A DNA stretch of 64,000 nucleotides, taken from assembly GCF_003597395.2 (NCBI RefSeq), contig NC_133774.1, positions 50,839,515 to 50,903,514 of the forward strand, written 5' to 3'. The stretch comes from Chelonoidis abingdonii. Lineage: Eukaryota > Chordata > Testudines > Testudinidae. Below are positions 57,134 through 64,000 of this stretch, piece after piece. The notes beneath the pieces were generated by a model that was not told where the DNA came from, made no database searches, and worked only from the letters and a program-made list of their open reading frames with translations. Numbering within the stretch: position 1 is the stretch's first letter; every line of letters starts with the position of its first letter. The position numbers and the translations under genes are program-made.

Positions 57134-59380
57134 ATGCCCCAGTCCCCAGGGTTCAAACTCTGTGAGGACTGTGTCAAGTTTATGCCGAAGAGTGACCCAC
57201 ACTCTTCTTGTCTATGGTGCCTCGGGGAGAGCCACCAAAAGGACAAGTGCAGGATCTGCAAGGGTTTTTTCACCCTAGCACCCTTAAAGACAGGGACCAA
57301 AGACTTAATGGAAGTGGCACTTGGACCGCATTCCGACCTGAGGTCCGCAGAACCCACGCCAAGCACTTCCGTGTCAGTCCAAAGTGCTCCAGTGCTGATG
57401 GTTGTGAGCCGGTGCCGAGCAAGGACTCTAAGGACTCCCAGCACTGCCATGGCTCCGCACATAAGAAACCCTCTGCAGTTTGGCACCATTCTAAATCCCC
57501 GGTGCCACAAAAGAAGAAAAAGCCTGATAGGAGTTGCTCTCCTCCTTTAAAGATCAGCAGCATTGAAGCACATCTCGAGCCAGGCCACTTCGTCTCTCCA
57601 GCCTTCCAGGATCTCATCGACTCCTGCCCCATCTGGGGTTCAGTCAAGTCCGAACCCTCAATGGTCCCCGGAACTCCAAGGTGATCATGTCCAGCTCCCC
57701 TCAACTCCGGAGGCATTCGAGGCAACCAGGGACCTTATATGCCTCACGGCGCCATCCTCCTCCCAGAGGAGACACAAGTCCCTGATGACTGCGCGGCCTC
57801 ACGTCCAATCAAGGGGCAAACCAGGAATGATGGCGTGCCAATCCCTATCTCCAGCACACCTCTCCCCAGCACAGCCCACCCATGCAGGGGAGCCGCACCG
57901 GTCCCTGACCTCGCGGCCCCGCTCTCTGGCGGTCCAGAGTACTGCTCCTCTGGGGTCCTCCTACTTGGAGGCCTCAGAGTTGGAGATGGAATCCTATCAC
58001 TCAGATAAGACCAGGAGCAGAAGCTCCAGATCCCACCAAGACCACCAGCCCTACCTTTCACCATGGCATCCGCAGTGGCAACCTTCCGTGCAATGGCCCT
58101 TTTGGACACGCTGGGCGTATCACCAGAGCCAGGAACAGATCCAGGGCCCAAAGTCCAGGCCGGTGTCCTTGGCATCCTTAGTCTCCCCGCAGGCACCGCC
58201 TGCTCCACCGGCAGGGGCGCTGCCGACACTGCTGTTGTCCCCTACAGCTCCGGTGCTGACCCGCCCATCAGTGGCACCGCTGGCAGCTGCAGCATCGGTA
58301 CCACCGGTGTTGACAATACTGGCACCACTGGAACCAATATCTTCGGCACCGTCTGCGCCTCGGCACTGATTTTTACGCCCCCAGCGGCCCTGGCTCCACA
58401 AACTCCAGAATACCGCGTGCGGCAAAACCCACGGGGCGCTGAAGGGAGTGAGCAGGGCCTGCTGCCACGTCTCTCCTCCTCATTCTCCCCAGATGAAATG
58501 GTGGCAGGGACAGCAGTGGCCCCAGTCCTGGAGGATATCAAGGTCCTCCAGCAGCTCCTACGTCATGCTGCCCAGAACCTGGCATATAGGCGGAGGAGGT
58601 CATGGAGGAATCCAACTCAGTCGTTGAAATCCTCGCACCCTCCGGTCCCTCTCACATCGCCTTGCCCTTAATAAGGACGATTTCAGAGACAACAAAGACC
58701 TTATGGCAGACCCCTGCATCTCTGGCCCCTACAGCCAAGAGGAATGAGAGGCGGTACTTTGTCCCTTCTAAGAGATACGAACACTTATACACCCACCCAC
58801 CCCGACTCCCTCATGGTTGATGTGGCCAATCAGCAAGAGTGCCAGGGCTTCCAGGGACCCTCCCCTAAAAACAGAGAGGCAAAAAGACTCAACCTTTTTG
58901 GCTGGAAGGTCTACTCCACTAGGGGACTACAACTCCGCATTGCTAATCAACAGGCCATCATGAGCAGATATGCGCACAATATCTGTTTTGTGATGGCCAA
59001 ATTTGCAGAGCTACTGCCTCAGAACTCCTGTACAGAGTTCTTTGCGCTGGTGGAGGAGGGAAAGCTGGTCTCCTGAGCTTTCCTGCAGGTGGCATTGGAT
59101 GCAGGGGATGCAGCTTCACGTACTATGGCAATGGGGATTGTAATGAGGAGGGGTTCCTGGTTGCAGGTCTCTGTTCTGCCCCATGAGGTCCAACAAACAA
59201 TCCAGGACCTCCCCTTCAAGGGTTCGGCCCTTTTCTCCAATAAGATGGATAAAAGACTCCATAGTCTAAAAGACTCAAAGGCTATCCTTAGATCTTTGGG
59301 GCTCCATACACCTGCCACCCAATGTAGGCACTTCTGGCCAAAACCTCCCTCTAGGTTCTACCAGCCTCAGAACCACTAGG
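57134..59380 (+). pseudogene. DIRS 1 gag-like region, frameshifted
   Basis: The N-terminal part holds a Cys/His cluster (CLWCLGESHQKDKCRICKGF, about 57209-57268) typical of DIRS gag-like proteins. A long Pro/Ser/Thr-rich middle follows, then a C-terminal block (WKVYSTRGLQLRIANQQAIM, near 58905-58964). The frame changes several times (openings at 57134, 57563, 58063 and 58744), so no complete protein is encoded. Confidence 0.75.
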
Positions 59381-59573
59381 ATGCTCCTTGTAGGAGGAAT
59401 AGAAGCAGTAGAAGGAAGCAACACCCCCCCTCAGGCCGGTGCTCGGGCAAGCCCATGCCAGCGCCTGGACCCGGATCACCCTTTTGAAGATGTGGTCAAG
59501 GACGGTGCACCAGTAGTGCAGCTGTATCCACCTCTCTTACCTTTTCATCCCGACTATCCCCTTTCTACTGTGC

Positions 59574-60980
59574 ATGGTCCTATATCACCTCGGACCTCTG
59601 GGTGCTCTGCACAGTAGACAGGGGATATTCTATCCAATTCTGTGCCTTCCACCCCCTTCCCCATCCCTCTTCAAGGACTTCTCTCACAAACAACTTCTTA
59701 TACAGGAAGTGCACTCGCTCTTCTTGGTAGGGGCAGTGGAAGAGGTTCCTCAGGAGCAAAGGGGCAAGGGCTTCTACTCTCGGTATTTCCTAATATCAAA
59801 AGCCAAGGGTGGCCTCAGGCCCATCTTGTACCTGCAGGAACTCCACAAGTTCGTCAAAGAAACTCAGGTTCTGCGTGGTCTCTTTGGTCTCCATTATCCC
59901 CTCATTGGATCCAGGAGACGGTATGCCGACCTAAACTTGAAGGATGCAGACTTTCACATAGTGATAATTCCACCCCACAGAAGATACCTCAGACTTGTGG
60001 TGAACAAGAGCCACTATCAGTTTATTGTCCTTCTATCTGGCCTGTTAGCAGCACCTCATGTGTTCACCAAGTGCATGGCAATTATCGTGGCGTTCCTGCA
60101 CAAGTTGCAGGTACGGGTGTTCCTGTACCTCGATGACTGGCTGATCAAAGGCCACTCCAGACCTGACGTGGAAGAGCAGGTCGGCTTCATAAGAAGGATG
60201 TTTGTTGAACTGGGTCTCCTTCTAAATGAGGCCAAATCGACACTGCCTCTGGTGCAGAGGATTACAGTTTATAGGGGCAGTGCTAGACTTGACTTGAGCC
60301 AGGGTATACCTCCCAGAAGCCAGATTTTGGTCACTGGGCAACAACATATGAGGCTTCAGGCAGTTTCACACCACCACAGCAAGGAACTGCCTGAAACTTC
60401 TGGGGCATATAGCCGCTTGTACCTATGTAGTACAGCATGCCAGACTCAGGCTTCACCTGCTCCAGTCATGGCTAGCGTCAGTATATTGACCAACTCGGGA
60501 CGCTTTGGACAGCATCGTAATCCTGCCTCACCCAATACTAGACTCCCTCTGGTGTGGCTCGACCCAGAGTTAGTATGTGCAGCAGTCCCCTTCACCAGCC
60601 CCCAGCCATCCTTCTCGTTAAAGACAGATGCATCAGATCTGGGATGCAGGGCACATTTTGGAGACCTCAGGACACAAGGCCTCTGGTCTCAGGCAGACTT
60701 CGCTCTGCATATCAATGTCAGAGAACTGAGAGTGGTGCACCTGGCATGCCAGACTTTCAGAGTCCATATATCAGGGAGATGTGTATCAGTCCTCACGGAC
60801 AACACCACAGCAATGTTTTATATCAACAAACAGGGGTGCACGCTCATCTCCCCTGTGTCAGGAAGTTCTCATGGTGTGAGACTTCTGTGTAGAGCACTCA
60901 GTACACCTGCAAACATCATATCTCCCTGGGATACAGAACGAGCTGGCGGACAGTCTCAGACACTCTTTTTATGGCCATGA
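59574..60980 (+). pseudogene. DIRS 1 reverse transcriptase and RNase H
   Basis: A single open frame of 468 codons. The RT fingers contain RGKGFYSRYFLISK and GGLRPILYL. Motif A reads ADLNLKDADFHI, with Asn (59934-59936) where DIRS polymerases have the metal-binding Asp. YLDD is intact (60126-60137). The RNase H keeps TDASDLG, NVRELRVVHL and LTDNTTAMFYIN, which supply the D-E-D residues. A frameshifted patch after motif C (from about 60275) replaces the usual sequence. The ATG at 59574 is only the first in the open frame. The protein is expected to be inactive. Confidence 0.8.
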
Positions 60981-61453
60981 GTGGTCCCTCCGGCCGGACA
61001 CATTGAGATCAATCTTCCAACACGGGGGCTTTCCCCAAATAGACCAGTTTGCTACACAATGCAACAGAAAATGTCAGCTATTCTGCTCCTTCCTGAATCA
61101 AGGCCTAGGTTCCATCACAGATCGGTTCCTACTTCCATGGGGAGGCTGTCTCCTATACATGTTCCCACTGGTTTCTCTCATTCACAAAGTGCTCCTCAAG
61201 ATCCACAGGGACCGAGCCCTAGTGATATTGATAGCTCCAGCCTGGCTACGCCAGCAGTGGTTCACATCGCTCTTGAAAATGTCTGTGGCAACTCCGGTCA
61301 CCCTACCACTTGTCCCGGACCTAATAACGCAGGATCACGCCTGCTTCCGCCACCTGAACCTCAAGTCGCTCCACCTCACAGAATGGAAGCTCCATGGCTG
61401 AACGCGGTGGAGCAGTCCTGCTCTGATCAGGTCAGGCAAGTTCTTCTTGGCAG

Positions 61454-62805
61454 TTGAAAGCCTTCCACAAGAGCGATGTACCTTGTCAAGTGGAGCTGGT
61501 TCTCCATCTGGTTGGAGTAGCACCGTCAGTCTCCAATGCTCGCCTCGGTGAAATTTATACTGGACTACTTCCTCCATCTGAAGCAGCAGGCACCGTCCCT
61601 GTCATGGACAAGGTTCACTTGGCTGCCATCTCTGCCTTCCATCCAGGCACAGATGGCTACTCAGTCTTCGTGAATCCAGTGGTTAGCTGTTTCCTTAAAG
61701 GTCTCGACAGACTCTACCTGCAAGTACAACAACCTATCCCGGCTTGGGACCTTAAGCTAGTCCAGGGGTTGGCAACCTTTCAGAAGTGGTGTGCCAAGTC
61801 TTCATTTATTCACTCTAAGGTTTCGTGTGCCAGTAATACTTTGAATGTTTTTAGAAGGTCTCTTTCTATAAATCTATAATATATAACTAAACTATTGCTG
61901 TATGCAAAGTAAATAAGGTTTTAAAAATGTTTAAGAAGCTTCACATAAAATTAAATTAAAATGCAGAGCCCTCTGAACCGGTGGCAGGACCTGGGCAGTG
62001 TGAGTGCCATTGAAAATCAGCTCGCGTGCTGCCTTTGGCACGCGTGCCATAGGTTGCCTACCCCTGAGCTAGTCCACCATTTGAGCCATTGGCAATGTTC
62101 TCCCTGTTTTATCTCTCATACAAGGTGGCGTTTCTGGAGGCGATAACCTCAGGTTGGAGAGTGTCGGAGCTCAGGGCTCTTACACCAGAGCCCCCTTACA
62201 CTGGATTCCATAAGGACAAGGTTCAGCTCAGACCTCACCCAGCTTTTCTCCCTAAGGCTGTCTCCCAGTTTCACATCAACAAGGACATCTTCCTCCCAGT
62301 ATTCTACCCTATGCCGCACTCCAGGGGCAGGGAGCAGAGGCATCATTCATTGGATGTCCGCAGGGCATTAGCCTTCTATATTGAGAGAATGAAGCCTTCC
62401 TGAAAGTCTGTCCAGTTATTCGTAGTGGTGACAAATAGAATGAAAGGCCTCCCTGTTTTATCGCAATGTATCTCATCGTGGATTGTTTCATGCATTCGGG
62501 AGTGTTACAACTTAGCAAAGATGCCCACTCCGTCGATCACCGCGCACCCCACCCGGGCGCAGGCCTCTTCAGCAGCATTACTGGTACAAGTCCCAACACC
62601 GGAAATCTGCAGGGCAGCAACGTGGTCCTCTATACACACTTTCACCATGCACTACAGGCAAGAGCTGATGCAAACTTCGGAAGAGCTGTGCTCCAATCAG
62701 TGGATGACTCCAACCCCACCTTCTGAACTTTGGCTTATGAGTCACCTGATTGGAATGGACATGAACAAGCACTTGAAGAAGAAGGAACGGTTACTCACCT
62801 TCTAG
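61454..62805 (+). pseudogene. DIRS 1 tyrosine recombinase, interrupted
   Basis: This is the DIRS integrase-like protein of the tyrosine recombinase family. The N-terminal half (61454-61754) runs to WDLKLV. An hAT MITE with its duplication interrupts it (61755-62074), and the catalytic half resumes in 62075-62805. The catalytic residues are still present: Arg in GWRVSEL (62158-62160), His-x-x-Arg in AHPTRAQ (62545-62556) and Tyr in MHYRQ (62653-62655). A stop codon at 62401-62403 lies between the first Arg and the HxxR motif. The frame extends into the internal complementary region, as in other DIRS elements. Confidence 0.8.
61763..62066. mobile_element. hAT-type MITE, 304 bp, inside the DIRS recombinase
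   Basis: The ends CAGGGGTTGGCAACC and GGTTGCCTACCCCTG are inverted. AGCTAGTC flanks exactly (61755-61762, 62067-62074). Same family as 219-528, with about 85-90% similarity by eye. Confidence 0.95.
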
Positions 62806-62848
62806 TAATTGTGGTTCTTCGAGATATGTTGTTCATGTCCATTCCAAT
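62743..62848. repeat. DIRS 1 internal complementary region
   Basis: The first part (62743-62780) is the reverse complement of the outermost left repeat (GGAATGGACATGAACAAGCA). The second part (62815-62848) is complementary to the outermost right repeat (TGTTGTTCATGTCCATTCCA). This is the region proposed to template circle formation in DIRS replication. Confidence 0.88.
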
Positions 62849-62875
62849 ACCCAGCCTCCTATCCCTCTGTTGGAG

Positions 62876-63053
62876 CAATGGGCAAGAAGAAACTGAGAGG
62901 TTAGGGGGTCAGCAGGGCCCTATATTGAACGTCATAAAGGCATGACTCCAGGGGGTGCCCAGGCCGACCCTATGGATGCTGTTAAGGGAAAAATCTTCCA
63001 GCTGGTGTGCATGGAGTGCGCACACATTTGATTGGAATGAACATGAACAACAT
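62876..63053 (-). repeat. DIRS 1 right inverted terminal repeat
   Basis: Its reverse complement parallels the left repeat from the outer TTGTTCATGTTCATTCCAAT to TCTCAGTTTCTTCTTGCC. The outermost bases (GTGATAAGC) no longer match the internal complementary region, so the precise end is uncertain by a few bases. Confidence 0.88.
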
Positions 63054-64000
63054 GTGATAAGCATAAGACCAAAGAAAAGCGAAGGGACTGCAGACTTTGA
63101 ATGTTTCCAATGTAAGGCAACTTCAAGAGAGAAGGGGCTGTGTCTGTAGCTTATTGCAGGGAGGAACAAAGTTCAGCAGCTGCTCTTGACATACCAAATG
63201 AAGTAGAAAAATTCAGCTAGCCGCTGTTAATTACACTGGCCAGTTAATTTGTAAACAGTCATTATGAAGTCTTTTAAGTATTTTTTCATGACTCTGAGTG
63301 TGCTCTACCTCTTTATTAAGAACAGTCTGAGCAACTGTTAGCCAAGGATCCTATTGGTGGTAATGTGGAGTGCTTGAGACTTCCCTATGGATAGCAATGG
63401 ACTTGGGAAAAGCTTTACAGGAAGAGAAATTAGACGGCATTTTGACAGAACTATAAACTGAAGACCTTGATCCCTTAGTTAGAAGTAGCTTTAGTGCAAC
63501 ATAAGTATTGGTGAAGCTGACCATTACATTGCTAGAGTAATACAAATTGGATTCATTTTTATTAATAATCTTCCTTGATTCTGCTAATCTGTCCTTCCCT
63601 AATAAAACTGTTACTGATAACTGTTCCGTATGTTGTTTCATGATTATTATCCAAGAGTCCTGCCATATCCTACAATGGTCGTATTTAGAACTAAGATTCT
63701 TAAAGGTCATAGTAGGGGTTTGGTTTCCACATATCAATATTCAGAAACCCTTCAAAATGTAATTTTATGAAGAATAGTTAATTATAAAAGGGAAAGATTA
63801 TGAAGGAAAGATTAATTGCAAACATTTTCTTAGTATGAATTAGCCAAAGAATGGCAGGGCTTGTACTGGAAAAGTTCGGTGTAGATTTGCTAGGTCATGG
63901 GAAGAACTTTCTACTTTCAGTAACTTAAAACTACAGTACTTTCAGAAAACTAAACAAGTAAAAAGCCCCAAACCTTCAGGCCCGAATCTTCAGAGGTGAC
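63054..64000. other. Intergenic, nothing recognised
   Basis: AT-rich DNA. GAATGTTTCCAATGTAAGGC (63099-63118) is shared with one mismatch with 55192-55211. No gene or repeat end is supported. Confidence 0.5.

Larger units (their letters stand above)
56767..63053 (+). mobile_element. DIRS retrotransposon 1, nearly full length (6.3 kb)
   Basis: All structural parts of a DIRS element are present in order: left inverted terminal repeat (56767-56957), gag-like region, RT plus RNase H, tyrosine recombinase, internal complementary region (62743-62848) and right inverted repeat (62876-63053). DIRS elements integrate as DNA circles by a tyrosine recombinase and make no target duplication. This copy is inactive: gag and recombinase frames are broken, RT motif A has Asn for Asp, and an hAT MITE interrupts the recombinase. 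It lies just upstream of TMEM171, pointing away from it. Confidence 0.92.

Noticed and set aside
57563..58369. 268-codon open frame as a host gene
   Set aside because: It lies wholly within DIRS 1 and corresponds to the Pro/Ser-rich middle of its gag-like region in one of several shifted frames.

Overview
The window is nuclear DNA of an amniote vertebrate, most likely a cryptodiran turtle. This rests on the mobile elements: vertebrate Penelope-like (PLE), DIRS and CR1 retroelements side by side, a tRNA-headed SINE with a CR1-type tail, and many short hAT elements. The species cannot be read from the sequence. Protein-coding content is very low. Two host genes are recognised, both on the minus strand: TMEM171 (51872-55944, three coding exons, intact at 319 codons) and TMEM174 (exon 1 at 32309-32951, frameshifted near its start). 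In other amniotes these neighbours lie between FCHO2 and FOXD1, so the left part of the window probably belongs to the FOXD1 flank; FOXD1 itself is not present.

Layout. 0-7.9 kb: an hAT MITE, two PLE copies (one split by a 501-bp insertion inside its GIY-YIG region), a decayed Myb/SANT-like remnant and a TIR element. 7.9-16.2 kb: nearly repeat-free, AT-rich DNA with two blocks that look like conserved noncoding elements, plus a CpG-richer patch with opposed splice donors. 16-25 kb: old MIR/L2-like debris and a CpG island at 22.14-22.83 kb. 25.5-32.2 kb: an hAT element, a solo LTR with 5-bp target duplication, a LINE fragment, and a 5'-LTR-gag-pro retroviral fragment lying just downstream of TMEM174 exon 1 in the same orientation. 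33-45.8 kb: dense nested repeats (CR1, PLE tails, LTR fragment, at least five further hAT elements, MITEs, a G-rich minisatellite). 46.1-49.9 kb: a broken DIRS element on the minus strand carrying a SINE insertion. 50-56 kb: two MITEs and TMEM171. 56.77-63.05 kb: an almost full-length DIRS element on the plus strand.

Functional picture. TMEM171 and TMEM174 encode small multi-pass membrane proteins. TMEM171 has a proline-rich tail with three PPxY motifs and looks functional. TMEM174 carries an apparent 2-bp GT expansion nine codons after its ATG, its C-terminal exon was not found, and a retroviral LTR with TATA box and poly(A) signal sits about 130 bp beyond its splice donor; decay or a sequence error are both possible. 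The DIRS element shows inverted terminal repeats, an internal complementary region, gag-like, RT/RNase H and tyrosine recombinase parts. It is dead: the RT motif A aspartate is asparagine and an hAT MITE with a perfect 8-bp duplication interrupts the recombinase. PLE tails carry hammerhead-ribozyme-like cores, the most unusual RNA-level signal here. Everything was read by eye; no alignment or search was run.
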